Shown in pieces: positions 45,216 through 54,476 of a stretch of DNA of 64,000 bases. Each line of letters begins with the position of its first letter. The first letter of the stretch is position 1. Below the pieces are notes generated by a model. The model made no database searches and had not been told where the DNA came from. It worked only from the letters and a program-made list of their open reading frames with translations. A program made the position numbers and the translations under genes. The stretch is from Crocinitomix sp. (lineage in GTDB: Bacteria; Bacteroidota; Bacteroidia; Flavobacteriales_D; Crocinitomicaceae): positions 43,571-107,570 of the forward strand of contig WTCE01000054.1 in assembly GCA_013138735.1 (NCBI GenBank), read 5' to 3'.

Positions 45216-46721
45216 TCACAACTTCGCCTCAATATTTTTCTTTCGCTGGTTAATATATTCGGAATCTGGAAATAACTTAACTGCCTTCTCTACCCATTCC
45301 ATAGCAAGTGCATACTGTTTTTCGCGGTAATAATAAATTGCAATATCTGAATACGAACCGGCAATTTCTTCATTCAACTCTTCATCTTCGTAATCATAAT
45401 CTTTTAAGAGTTGATCGAGTTCTGGCAACGCGTAAAGTCCCTCTTTCTCCATATTTGAATTGAAGGCCTCTGCGACCTGCTCGCATATTATCAAAATCAT
45501 AAAGCCTTTAATATCTTCTGATTCTTCTAAAAAAGGATATGTTGTCGTATAATAAGCCAATGTGTCCACGATTGTAGTCATCTCCAAATCATCATTAAGC
45601 CAAGCAATATCATAAAATAAATAACCAATAAGTAGGCCCCCAAACACATTTTGAATCTCCAAATTTTTAGGATTATATGCTAATCCTTCTGCAGCACTAT
45701 CAAATGCTTTATCGCGTTCACCCTTCTTGAAATAATAATACATGTCATTCGACAAAAAACTACTCATAATGAGATTTTTATCACCATCCCGCTTTAATTT
45801 TTTTAGCACCAATGATTTAGTACTGTCGCTAAACTCAAAGTCCCTTCTTTCATTTAAAGCTATATAATAAACATGCGTAAGGTTACTTTTTAAACGATCT
45901 AAAACTGCCTTTTTTCGAGTTAAATCATACATTTGAAGCATATAATCCATGATTAAAACATTATCGTAAGTCATATCCTCAACTGCCAAATCCATGGCGC
46001 CGTACTTCAAATATCCAAATCGATTATCTGCATAATTGTCATTTCCAATTGTTAATAATTCGGTGGCCTTTAAATACTCACCTCCTTCAATTGCCAAGAT
46101 TCCCTTCTTCATTAAATCTAATCCAGCCAACTCTTGCAGGGTAATTCTATTCGTTGTATTGAAATGTTTATCAATGAGGCCGAATCCATAATTATTGGCT
46201 TGAGATTTTGTAATTACAGCCATACTAATCAGATCATTGATAGCGCGTGTTTTTGTTTCCTCTGTCCAAGTTAAATAGGCTGATTTTGTATCATATTCTA
46301 GAATAATATATTCGCTTTGAGGATAAGCAATGAGTTGCAATCCTCCTCCATTTTCAGCTAGTCGGTATGGAATATCCAATTCAACTAAAATGATTGCTTG
46401 AATAGCCCTTGCACTAATAGAATTATGTAGTCCTGACACAAAAAAATCGGCCATATCCGCTTCATTGTTATGCAGTTTGAAAAATTTCTTTTCTACGGCC
46501 TTGCTGATGCGATCAATCCTTTTCTTCTTTGAATCCTGATCAAATTGCCGTAAATCTTTCACTAATTCTTCGACATTTCTTTCATAGACTTTTAATAACG
46601 GTAAATCTGCCTCTGCATCTTGAAAAAAATAGGATAAATTAGTGTAAATAGAGTTCTTGGCCGATAATTCAGTCGAAAAAAGCAAGGCTACGATTAGAAT
46701 ACACAGGGAAAGAAATCTCAT
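45216..46721 (-). CDS. secreted TPR-like protein
   Basis: A 501-aa protein with signal 'ILIVALLFSTELSA'. The N-terminal 170 residues resemble a transglutaminase-like helical part ('ISARAIQAIILVELDIPYRL') without a visible catalytic triad. The rest is helical with tetratricopeptide-like units, clearest at 'AIYYYREKQYALAMEWVEKAVKLFP' (about 460-485). Likely periplasmic scaffold. Function unknown. Confidence 0.7.
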   Translation of the reverse strand: MRFLSLCILIVALLFSTELSAKNSIYTNLSYFFQDAEADLPLLKVYERNVEELVKDLRQFDQDSKKKRIDRISKAVEKKFFKLHNNEADMADFFVSGLHNSISARAIQAIILVELDIPYRLAENGGGLQLIAYPQSEYIILEYDTKSAYLTWTEETKTRAINDLISMAVITKSQANNYGFGLIDKHFNTTNRITLQELAGLDLMKKGILAIEGGEYLKATELLTIGNDNYADNRFGYLKYGAMDLAVEDMTYDNVLIMDYMLQMYDLTRKKAVLDRLKSNLTHVYYIALNERRDFEFSDSTKSLVLKKLKRDGDKNLIMSSFLSNDMYYYFKKGERDKAFDSAAEGLAYNPKNLEIQNVFGGLLIGYLFYDIAWLNDDLEMTTIVDTLAYYTTTYPFLEESEDIKGFMILIICEQVAEAFNSNMEKEGLYALPELDQLLKDYDYEDEELNEEIAGSYSDIAIYYYREKQYALAMEWVEKAVKLFPDSEYINQRKKNIEAKL

Positions 46722-46951
46722 AGTGTAGCAAAACTAATTAAATATTTAATTTGTCGGGAGCTCCGCAACGCAGTTTCTCCCTGCCGCCCCGAGATTCCAT
46801 CTCCTTAACAGGTCAATAGACCTGTTCAATCAACTATTGTAAAAGAAATTCAAGAAAAATGATTCGAAAAAAATCTCTCACAAGCCTGCTAGAATTTGTA
46901 TTTTTAATTTCGCTAACAGCTGTTGGAGAAATACAATGAAAAATTGAAATT

Positions 46952-47392
46952 TTGAAAAACTTTATACTATTATTCTGTATTGCAACTTGCTTAAGTTGTT
47001 CTACCAAACTAGATCAAAGCAAGGCCGATATTATTGGTTGTTGGGAATTAGCTGCGATTGACGGAGCTAACGACCATGATATAATCAACTATATAAATTA
47101 TAGTGATCAATCTGCAATCAACTATTGGGGGGCCAACACAGAATATGGGTTTCTTATGAGCAGTTCCGAAATTCGTTATGAACTAAAATTGGATGCGGAT
47201 GAAAACATTCTCTTAAATGTTTACTCGGAAATGGATACAACAATTTCAAAAATAGCCATAATTGAAAATTCAACATTAGACTGTACTGTTCTGAATAGCG
47301 ACAAAACATGGTCGTTCAAAAAAATTGAACAAAGTAAACTGGATAGTATTATCTCTTCTGCAATTGACCCTAGTCAATTTAATGGGTATTAA
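46952..47392 (+). CDS. lipoprotein of unknown function
   Basis: A 146-aa protein with lipobox 'ATCLSC' (C16), then 'DIIGCWELAAIDG', which resembles the opening of lipocalin-like (DUF4923/DUF5004) lipoproteins. The start is TTG. The C-terminal half is acidic and helical. No partner genes in the neighbourhood are obviously linked. Confidence 0.65.
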   Translation: MKNFILLFCIATCLSCSTKLDQSKADIIGCWELAAIDGANDHDIINYINYSDQSAINYWGANTEYGFLMSSSEIRYELKLDADENILLNVYSEMDTTISKIAIIENSTLDCTVLNSDKTWSFKKIEQSKLDSIISSAIDPSQFNGY

Positions 47393-47534
47393 GATCACAA
47401 TTTGCCAACTCGAGCATAAAAGCCAATGTCAAGAGGTTTCAAAACAAACCGAATGTTTATCTTGCTGTACGCATGAAAAGTAAAAATTAAAGCATGAAGA
47501 GTAACAAATGGGCAACCTCAACTGTTTTATAAAT

Positions 47535-47996
47535 ATGAACATAAGACTACTATTTTCAATTACTTGTTTGCTTCTTATCAGTTGTGCGAAATCGCAAATA
47601 AAAAGGAATGCATGCGCTGGAGACGCTGGTTATTTAGTTCTAGATAGTTGCAGTATTTTTTTTAACAATATAATTACGCCGAATGCAGACGGAATAAATG
47701 ATAATTTCCCAAATTACTGCGGATGTCCTGCAGCAGAAGAATTCTCGATTTCAGTAAAAGATCGCAATAAGGTACTTTTTGAAACCACCGATCCAAATGA
47801 CATATTATGGGATGGAACATACGAAGGAAAAGAAGTTAAAGAAGGCGTTTATGATTTTTTCTTTCGAGCAAAAATTGGAGCTATTAATTCTAGTTTTGAT
47901 GGGACCATAACCTTAATTCGTGATATCAGTAAACCGATCAAAGTAAATAATTATTCTTGTGTGTATAATAATACTGATCCCCTAATCATTAAGTAG
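47535..47996 (+). CDS. minimal gliding-motility-associated C-terminal domain lipoprotein
   Basis: I use the ATG of 'MNIRLLFSIT' (47535), which gives a lipobox 'LLLISC'. The 153-aa product has, immediately after a short spacer, a type B T9SS sorting-like domain ('IITPNADGINDNFPNY', 'ILWDGTYEGKEVKEGVYDF'). There is no cargo domain. Either it is a trimmed remnant of a large type B cargo, or a stand-alone surface unit. The sorting domain is nearly complete. Confidence 0.7.
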   Translation: MNIRLLFSITCLLLISCAKSQIKRNACAGDAGYLVLDSCSIFFNNIITPNADGINDNFPNYCGCPAAEEFSISVKDRNKVLFETTDPNDILWDGTYEGKEVKEGVYDFFFRAKIGAINSSFDGTITLIRDISKPIKVNNYSCVYNNTDPLIIK

Positions 47997-48033
47997 CAGA
48001 ATAAAACATCTAGTCAAAAAATAAAATTCTCTT

Positions 48034-48157
48034 CTACAAAATCTCCTTGGCTTTAACCTCTTCAATACCTCCTTATTTAACCTCCTCTTCCACTGTGAAA
48101 AAAATCGTATCAATCAGAAGGTTTGTTTTATCCAATATGTTCCGTACCATTTGAGGA
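48034..48157 (-). pseudogene. nucleotidyltransferase 3'-end remnant
   Basis: The minus strand translates to 'MVRNILDKTNLLIDTIFFTV' then 'EEEVK*GGIEEVKAKEIL', aligning without gaps to the last 40 residues of the 53548-53814 nucleotidyltransferase ('MVRDILDKTNLPIDTIFF...'). A TAA interrupts it. DNA similarity to the 53548 gene is strong over about 120 bases and stops at the GDYXXLXY gene stop codon (48159). A decayed fragment, too short for the ORF track. Confidence 0.88.
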
Positions 48158-48158
48158 A

Positions 48159-49064
48159 TCAATGTGCTATTTCTTCCTCCCGATTTGAGATGACCACGTC
48201 CTTTATCCCTATGTCATCAATCATTACATCTTTCAACACCGCTCTCCCATTCTTTATACAAACCAATGAATATGCAACTGATTGTTGGACTTCAATAAGC
48301 TCTTCTTCTACAATCTCTTCTTCTTCAAACGTAGCAACATAATCAAATTCGTTAATGGTATTCTGAATTAACGCTAATTCTGATAAATGATATCCATCAA
48401 AATACATTTGGCTTTGGTTCGAAATCTCATAAACCAAATATTGATACTCTTCGAGCAAACTACTATAGTTCCAAATTGTAGTTGAGGTGTCTTGCAATTG
48501 TTCATATAACTCATTCGTCTGTTGAATATATCGCTTCCAATCGTCCTCACTCCAGTTGTAAGAATCCCACCCCTCCTCTTCAACCCAATCATTTTCTCTT
48601 GTCTCATTATAAGCCATCTCAGCTTCAAAAGCCTTCGATTCCTCCATGTAAAAACGATCAAAAGGGTAATAAATTGATAAGGTAGCGGTACCTTCTTCTT
48701 CGTAATCATAATTATCAAAATATTGCACTGTAGTTTTTAGGTAATCTGACGTGTTATCAGGCGCACTTTTAGAGACCGACTCAATGATGGCAAAACCATC
48801 CTCATCTTCCATGAATTGAACGTAAACAGTCTCACCGCTTTCCCACTCTTCAGAAACAGAAACCTGTGTCTGATTACTGACATACTGCATGGTAATATAT
48901 TTCCCTCTAAATGGATCATAAGGATCTCGAGGGGCAGATCGAAACTTGTACTCTCTGCCTTCATTAAGCACATGTTCACGTTCAAAAATCATCATAGCAG
49001 GAACGGCAATTTGGGCGAGCGCTACAAAAGCAAATACGAGGAATATAATTTTATTTCTTGACAT
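48159..49064 (-). CDS. GDYXXLXY-domain membrane-anchored protein
   Basis: A 301-aa protein with one N-terminal helix (about 5-27), then 'EFRS..RDPYDPFRGKYITMQY'-type sequence, the variant of the GDYXXLXY motif ('GKYITMQY' at about 54-61). The rest is acidic and rich in Glu/Tyr, longer than usual members. This family typically follows a DUF2157 gene, as here: the coding regions overlap by 14 bases. A periplasmic partner of the DUF2157 protein is likely; function unknown. Confidence 0.82.
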   Translation of the reverse strand: MSRNKIIFLVFAFVALAQIAVPAMMIFEREHVLNEGREYKFRSAPRDPYDPFRGKYITMQYVSNQTQVSVSEEWESGETVYVQFMEDEDGFAIIESVSKSAPDNTSDYLKTTVQYFDNYDYEEEGTATLSIYYPFDRFYMEESKAFEAEMAYNETRENDWVEEEGWDSYNWSEDDWKRYIQQTNELYEQLQDTSTTIWNYSSLLEEYQYLVYEISNQSQMYFDGYHLSELALIQNTINEFDYVATFEEEEIVEEELIEVQQSVAYSLVCIKNGRAVLKDVMIDDIGIKDVVISNREEEIAH

Positions 49065-50325
49065 TTTTATTTCTTTTTTTGATGATTAAATAATTGGTAT
49101 AGAAGAAGCTCACGCCTAACAAAACAAACAATACGCCTTTCACTATGAAGTTGATATTCGTATCGAAGAATCTGCAAACAATGAGAGCAGATATAATGAG
49201 CAATCCATAATTCAAGATCCCTAAATGATCTTGTTTCGCTCCTTTTCTTATCGTAAGTACCCCAATTGCTACTAGCAATAGGTTGACAGCTAATACGGCA
49301 TATCCGCTAGCAAACCCCATAAAAAACAGACCGATCGCCAATATAAATGAAAGTGTTAGCGGATTGAATGTCTGAATTGGTTTACCTTTTCTTTGAAGAA
49401 AAATGACAAAAACCGTTATGATTGTAATAACAAGAGCAACAATCACTTCCTTTGATCCCATCATGTAACCCCAATCTATATTTGAACGAAACAAGTATCG
49501 AGAAGAATCACTGAAGCTTAGCACTAATAAAAACGAAAGTTGACCCAAGGATCCAATTATTCTAAAGGCATTATTCCTTAGTTTGCCCGTCGTGAAAAAT
49601 TCACCAACTGCATAGAATAAACCAAATAAGCTTAAATAAGTTACCATTAACATATCTTCATGTCTAGAAGCGAAAGTTCCTAGAATTATCATAATGGATA
49701 TTGGTACCAACCAATTGTGAAAACTAATTGCACTTCCATTCGGATTTTTCTTCAACAAATGCATATAATGTGGTACGATACCAAGTAAAAGTATCCAATA
49801 CAGATAAACATCTTTAACTGCATAATAAGTATAGCCAGTAGCCGCAGCATAACATGTTATTCCGACAAGATATAACAGCGACCCTATCGACGACTTCATG
49901 ATATACACTAAAGGCAACGACAGCAACATCCATGACAGAAGAAATGTATTAACATTACCAGGGATATTATAAATTTGACTGACTAAGGAAATACTAGACC
50001 CAATGGCTAGAATTAAAAAAGCTGTTGAGCTTTCTCTTAGAGCTGTGCTCTCTGGCTTTTTTAGTAAGGTATAGGCACAAACTAATTGCCCAATAATAAG
50101 CGGAAGAAAGGCGAAAACCACTTTTATTCCCCTTGGAAGTTCATCCCAGTTATGCGCCAACACTAAGATGACACCCAACCCAACTAGAATGGCTCCCAAT
50201 ATTCCGAAAACAATCAATAGTTTATTTGAAGACCCGTTGTCCTTTTTAGCGTTAAAAGTTCGAATTTCTTTAGCGACCTCTTCTGAAACAATATTAGCAT
50301 TGATAAGCTCTGTTAGATTTTTCAT
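49051..50325 (-). CDS. DUF2157 multi-pass membrane protein
   Basis: A 424-aa protein from the ATG of 'MKNLTELINANIV' (50325); the track begins 21 codons earlier. The N-terminal soluble part contains 'SEEVAKEIRTF', followed by about 11-12 hydrophobic helices. The first, 'LLIVFGILGAILVGLGVILVLAHNW', is the DUF2157 signature. It overlaps the GDYXXLXY gene, giving the conserved two-gene unit. Function unknown; sometimes named for predicted permease or sensor roles. Confidence 0.88.
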   Translation of the reverse strand: MKNLTELINANIVSEEVAKEIRTFNAKKDNGSSNKLLIVFGILGAILVGLGVILVLAHNWDELPRGIKVVFAFLPLIIGQLVCAYTLLKKPESTALRESSTAFLILAIGSSISLVSQIYNIPGNVNTFLLSWMLLSLPLVYIMKSSIGSLLYLVGITCYAAATGYTYYAVKDVYLYWILLLGIVPHYMHLLKKNPNGSAISFHNWLVPISIMIILGTFASRHEDMLMVTYLSLFGLFYAVGEFFTTGKLRNNAFRIIGSLGQLSFLLVLSFSDSSRYLFRSNIDWGYMMGSKEVIVALVITIITVFVIFLQRKGKPIQTFNPLTLSFILAIGLFFMGFASGYAVLAVNLLLVAIGVLTIRKGAKQDHLGILNYGLLIISALIVCRFFDTNINFIVKGVLFVLLGVSFFYTNYLIIKKRNKNVKK

Positions 50326-50693
50326 AGCTGTATAATTTTGATTCCAAAAGTACTTCAATACGCTAGCCCTTCCTACACACAAAATCAATTATAATTACGA
50401 CATAAGAACTATAAAAAAAACATTAACCAACTATTAATCATTATATTATCTTAACTTAGAATTACGCAATACGCTTAGTTTGGGAGTGATTTTCACCCCA
50501 ATTTTAAGAGTTTGTCAACTGGAGTTGTGAAAACTCGAATTAATATATCGTAATTTATTTATTCTAATTCACTCAATTAAACAAAGATTTATTAACATTT
50601 TAGCATGTTTTATATCGTAATAAAATGGAGGTTTTTCTATTGACACTTTAAAAGTATATCCACAACTTTGAATCGAACTAATAAATGTAAACA
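50326..50693. other. 368-base divergent intergenic region
   Basis: AT-rich DNA between the DUF2157 gene (minus) and the FISUMP gene (plus). It must hold both promoters, but I see no exact TAnnTTTG element. A TTGACA-like hexamer occurs at 50640-50645. No ORF, repeat or hairpin of note. Confidence 0.5.
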
Positions 50694-53432
50694 ATGAATT
50701 TTTTTAAATCAGCGATTTTATTCCTAAGTTGTGTATTCGGTATAAACGCCGCAGCACAAACTAGTAGCTTTTCATCATCCAATATTGATTCCTTATTAAC
50801 GGAATACATTAAACATGCAGAGAATGGATTAGCAAAAGCCTATTGCCTTGATCAAATTGTGCGCTATTATTCAAATTATGAAGAATACGAAAATGCTAAG
50901 AAATACAGCGAAGCATCAGGTAATTTAAGCACGCAATTAGAAAATGAAGATGTTACGTTTCGATACCGCTATAGAAATGCAAAACTTGATTACATGCAAT
51001 CGGGTGAAAATCTACTCGATACAACCGCCTATGTTGAAGCATACGCATATTTTAAAGCAAATGATCCCAAATTTTGTATAGACATCTCTACCGTTATGGC
51101 TTTTTACTTAGATGGCATGAGTGGCAATGGTTCTGGTTATGACAAAAAAGCATATCCAGAAAGAATTATTGCATGGTATATGCTTGCTGGTGATGATAAC
51201 TTGGAGAGAGAGCAATATACATTAGCAGCAGCTACTTATTGCAATGCTAGTCTTAGTTTAAAGAAACTTGGCGAGTTAGACCAAGCCGAAAAAGCCGCTA
51301 AAAAAGCCTTGAACGCTAATAACCTATCAGAAGCTAAGAGATGGGCTGGAAATATCTATAGCGCTCTTCAAGACATCTACAACTGGCAGCAAGATACCCT
51401 TAAACTTAACGCACTCGAACAAGAACTTATGCTTGCGGATCGAAAGCTGTTATTAGCCTTTTACGAAACTGAAATGTTTGAGACAGAAATGGGGTCTTAT
51501 GAAGATCCTAATGCGCTAAATGATAGATCAGACAAATGGACTAAGAAATACGACCTACTCCTCGCCGAATTGGATCCTGAAAAGGCCGCAAAAGAGGAAG
51601 AATGGAGAAGAGCAGCGATAGAAAGAGCTAAGCAGGACGAAGAACGCGAGAAGGAAAAAAAAATAGCCTTGCAATTAGAAAGAGAAGCGCAAGCAATTGA
51701 AGATGCTAAATCAAGAGAGGAATGGGAAGAAAAAAGACAGGAAAGATTAGCTGAGATGAAGCGTCATGCTCAGGAAACCTGGGATGAAACGCTGAGAAAT
51801 GGAAGCTTATGCGACTGCTTAAAAGATGCCGCTGCAACTATGGAAGAATACCGAAAAATGAACTATGAATTAGGAGAAGAAGAAGGTAATGTCGATCGAG
51901 TCTTTAGTTATCCTTGTGTTGAATACAGAAAACCGCGCATATTAATTGAAGATGATCATGAAAAAGAAAAACATTTAAATGAACTGAAAAAATGCGCTGA
52001 ATTCGAACAGGTCAATGAAGAAATGGCGCTTTATAGAGCTTGGACTTCAGCCCGCCGGGAAGAGATGGCAGAGGACATGATGGCAGAGAGTGTAGATGCT
52101 GTTGAAGAATTACGCTCCAATCCATATGATGGATTGAAAAATGAAATTAAAGCACAAAAAACTGCTAATCGTGAAAATTACACAACAGTAAATTTTGAAG
52201 AGCAGGACTACATCACCACGACTATTGGAGAACAAGAATGGATGGCGGAAAACCTAAACGTGACGAAATTTCGGAATGGTGACCCAATTCCTGAAGCTAA
52301 AACCATTTCTGATTGGGTCAAAGCCTCAGAGAATGGCCAACCGACCTGGAGCTACTATGACTTCGATCCAACGAACGCCGAAACATATGGAAAACTCTAC
52401 AATTGGTTTGCGGTTATCGATTTAAGAGGTTTAGAGCCTGAGGGTTGGTACATTCCTGAAAATACCGATTGGGAAACCTTGTTTCAAACACTTGGAGGAA
52501 ACGAGATAGCGGGTCAAAAGATGAAAAATGTCGCAGGATGGAACCCATTAGAAGAAGCGACAAGTGATAACAGTAGCTGGTTTGCTGGAATCCCAAGGGG
52601 TTATTATTCTGACGGATCCAACGGGAGTAAACAGTTTTCATTCATGCACGAAACGGGTTTTTGGTGGAGTGCAACAGTTGATTTCGGGCAATTTAGAGCG
52701 TACTACGTAACATTAAATGACTACGAAAATTCAGTTCGCCTTTCAGAGAATTACAGAGGTGTGGGCGCGTCAGTGCGCTGCATCAAAGGCGATAAATTTG
52801 CCAAAGTAAAGGTAAAGATTGAACATCCAAATATGACCTGTAAGAATGTGATTGATACTAAAACCTATAAAAGCACAAAGATTGGTAAAGCGACTTGGAT
52901 GGCTGAAAACTTAAATACAAGCGTATTCCAAAATGGAGACAGTATTCCACAAGCAAATACTCTATGGGAATGGGAGAAGGCTAAAGAAGACGAAACACCA
53001 GCATGGTGCTACTATGAATTTGAGGATAAAAATGGAATTAAATATGGGAAACTTTACAATTGGTATGCAATTATCGATATAAGAAAATTGGTTCCAACAG
53101 GTTGGCACATTCCAAAAAATAATGAGGTTGATAAAATGATCGAACATTTAGGTGGTGAAGATGTTGCTGCTGAAAAATTACGAAGTACCGAAGGCTGGGA
53201 TGGAAAAAACGGAACCAATTCAAGCGGGTTCAACGCTCTTCCTTCAGGAGCTAGAAAAAGTGATGAGTTTTATGGCTCCAATTACAGGCATAAGGCCATA
53301 TGGTGGTCTATATCTGTGTGGGACGGTCAATTTTTCCAGGCATCATTTTCAATAGACGGAAATAGTGTTTGGTTGGATGACTCTGATGATAATGAGTCAA
53401 GGGGGTATGCCGTAAGATGTGTAAAAGATTAG
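50694..53432 (+). CDS. secreted protein with coiled coil and two FISUMP domains
   Basis: A 912-aa protein with signal 'ILFLSCVFGINAAAQ'. Residues 25-275 are helical with TPR-like units ('AENGLAKAYCLDQIVRYYSNY'). A long charged coiled coil spans about 297-360 ('EEEWRRAAIERAKQDEEREK'). Two FISUMP domains follow, about 500-700 and 715-912, each with 'IG..EWMAENLN', 'YGKLYNWYAV' and 'GWHIP'. FISUMP units are cell-surface domains of unknown function, first noted in Fibrobacter. The two copies are clearly homologous, so an internal duplication. Surface or periplasmic. Confidence 0.85.
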   Translation: MNFFKSAILFLSCVFGINAAAQTSSFSSSNIDSLLTEYIKHAENGLAKAYCLDQIVRYYSNYEEYENAKKYSEASGNLSTQLENEDVTFRYRYRNAKLDYMQSGENLLDTTAYVEAYAYFKANDPKFCIDISTVMAFYLDGMSGNGSGYDKKAYPERIIAWYMLAGDDNLEREQYTLAAATYCNASLSLKKLGELDQAEKAAKKALNANNLSEAKRWAGNIYSALQDIYNWQQDTLKLNALEQELMLADRKLLLAFYETEMFETEMGSYEDPNALNDRSDKWTKKYDLLLAELDPEKAAKEEEWRRAAIERAKQDEEREKEKKIALQLEREAQAIEDAKSREEWEEKRQERLAEMKRHAQETWDETLRNGSLCDCLKDAAATMEEYRKMNYELGEEEGNVDRVFSYPCVEYRKPRILIEDDHEKEKHLNELKKCAEFEQVNEEMALYRAWTSARREEMAEDMMAESVDAVEELRSNPYDGLKNEIKAQKTANRENYTTVNFEEQDYITTTIGEQEWMAENLNVTKFRNGDPIPEAKTISDWVKASENGQPTWSYYDFDPTNAETYGKLYNWFAVIDLRGLEPEGWYIPENTDWETLFQTLGGNEIAGQKMKNVAGWNPLEEATSDNSSWFAGIPRGYYSDGSNGSKQFSFMHETGFWWSATVDFGQFRAYYVTLNDYENSVRLSENYRGVGASVRCIKGDKFAKVKVKIEHPNMTCKNVIDTKTYKSTKIGKATWMAENLNTSVFQNGDSIPQANTLWEWEKAKEDETPAWCYYEFEDKNGIKYGKLYNWYAIIDIRKLVPTGWHIPKNNEVDKMIEHLGGEDVAAEKLRSTEGWDGKNGTNSSGFNALPSGARKSDEFYGSNYRHKAIWWSISVWDGQFFQASFSIDGNSVWLDDSDDNESRGYAVRCVKD

Positions 53433-53481
53433 GAAGCTGAACAACAAACATAGCCTAATATTCTTGCCAGAAAACAAGGGA

Positions 53482-53527
53482 AATTATCCACTCCACAGGA
53501 TTTCGAAATCCTGTGGAGTGGATAATT
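53482..53527. repeat. perfect 46-base palindrome between convergent genes
   Basis: AATTATCCACTCCACAGGATTTC pairs with GAAATCCTGTGGAGTGGATAATT with no loop and no mismatch. It is placed between the stop of the FISUMP gene and the stop of the minus-strand nucleotidyltransferase gene. The core CAGGATTTCGAAATCCTG has the same form as the RAYT REP core. It may terminate transcripts in both directions. Confidence 0.93.
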
Positions 53528-53547
53528 AATAACATCTAATCAATCCC

Positions 53548-53814
53548 CTACAAAATCTCCCTAGCCTTAACCTCTTCAATAAAGCCCAATTCAAGCTCCT
53601 CCTCCACTGTGAAAAAAATTGTATCAATCGGAAGATTTGTTTTATCCAAAATATCCCGCACCATTTGTGGAGTCTCCCGATCTTTATAAATCACAAGAAG
53701 ATCAATGTCATTTTGTATCACATTCTCCTTTAATGAAGAGCCAAATAAATAAAAACGAATATCGGGATTGCTAGCAGTAATGGTCCTTATCTGCTCTAAT
53801 AGTTTTATTTCCAT
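53548..53814 (-). CDS. minimal nucleotidyltransferase (MNT-like)
   Basis: An 88-aa cytoplasmic protein with the pol-beta nucleotidyltransferase signature GSx9-DxD: 'LFGSSLKENVIQNDIDLLVI' (G25, S26, D36, D38). Proteins of this size form MNT/HEPN toxin-antitoxin pairs or modify proteins by AMP transfer. Its partner by position is the 203-aa unknown gene, which overlaps it by 10 bases and does not look like HEPN. A fragment of a second copy remains at 48034. It is the last gene of the radical SAM cluster. Confidence 0.85.
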   Translation of the reverse strand: MEIKLLEQIRTITASNPDIRFYLFGSSLKENVIQNDIDLLVIYKDRETPQMVRDILDKTNLPIDTIFFTVEEELELGFIEEVKAREIL

Positions 53815-54416
53815 TTTTCAGATAGGTTTATGAGTAAATCTCCCCAATAATAGATTTTAATACCATTTTCAGCTGCAAAAGCTTTTGCTTGCTTGGTAAT
53901 TCTAGCATTTGGATTAGTAGATAATATGGCTTGAAAGGCCTTATATTTAAAATCTGCATAACGAATGCTTTCTATGCCTATATCATAGGCTTCTAGTGCA
54001 AGAATAGTTATTTTCGGCAGCTTTTTTCTTTTGATTCGGTATCGTTTTGAATCGATCTGTTTCACTTTTTTAACTAAATCGTGATTTGATAGAAAACTGA
54101 TCACAAAATCAACTTCCTTTTTTGGATTTGGCCAATGTGAATCTCGTTTTATAATTTTAGCTAAATCTCCAAAATTACCAAATGTGATTTTCGCTTTAGT
54201 TAGAAAACGCTGTGTTTTAGGAGGGACATAAGCATTTTCGATTAAATTGAGAACAAAGCCGGGCTTGTTTTCAATTGAATTTCGCTCAATATCAGCCAAG
54301 TTCACATCTCTGCAAGCAATTACCAATACTTTGATACTATTTCCATTCTTTTTTAGAACTTGGAATTGGCTCGTATCAATGGTCTTAATTGATTGAATGT
54401 CCTTGAATCCACTCAA
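53805..54416 (-). CDS. hypothetical protein, possible nuclease-like fold
   Basis: A 203-aa product as read from TTG at 54416. 'VLVIACRDVNLADIERNSIENKPGFVLNLIEN' and the C-terminal 'YKAFQAILSTNPNARITKQAKAFAAENGIKIYYWGDLL' recall Mrr-like or PD-(D/E)XK nuclease ends, but no full motif is visible, so the assignment is weak. The frame is open for 18 more codons upstream ('SLIENQSEILNWTINK') and contains no ATG, so the true start may be non-standard and further upstream. It lies 60 bases from the radical SAM gene stop and overlaps the nucleotidyltransferase start. Confidence 0.55.
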   Translation of the reverse strand: MSGFKDIQSIKTIDTSQFQVLKKNGNSIKVLVIACRDVNLADIERNSIENKPGFVLNLIENAYVPPKTQRFLTKAKITFGNFGDLAKIIKRDSHWPNPKKEVDFVISFLSNHDLVKKVKQIDSKRYRIKRKKLPKITILALEAYDIGIESIRYADFKYKAFQAILSTNPNARITKQAKAFAAENGIKIYYWGDLLINLSEKWK

Positions 54417-54476
54417 TTTATTAATGGTCCAATTTAATATTTCGGATTGATTTTCAATAAGGCTTATTTTTTAAGT

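Noticed and set aside
53548-54416. AbiE or MNT/HEPN toxin-antitoxin pair
   Set aside because: The nucleotidyltransferase is too small for AbiEii and the neighbour shows neither AbiEi nor HEPN features; left as unknown.
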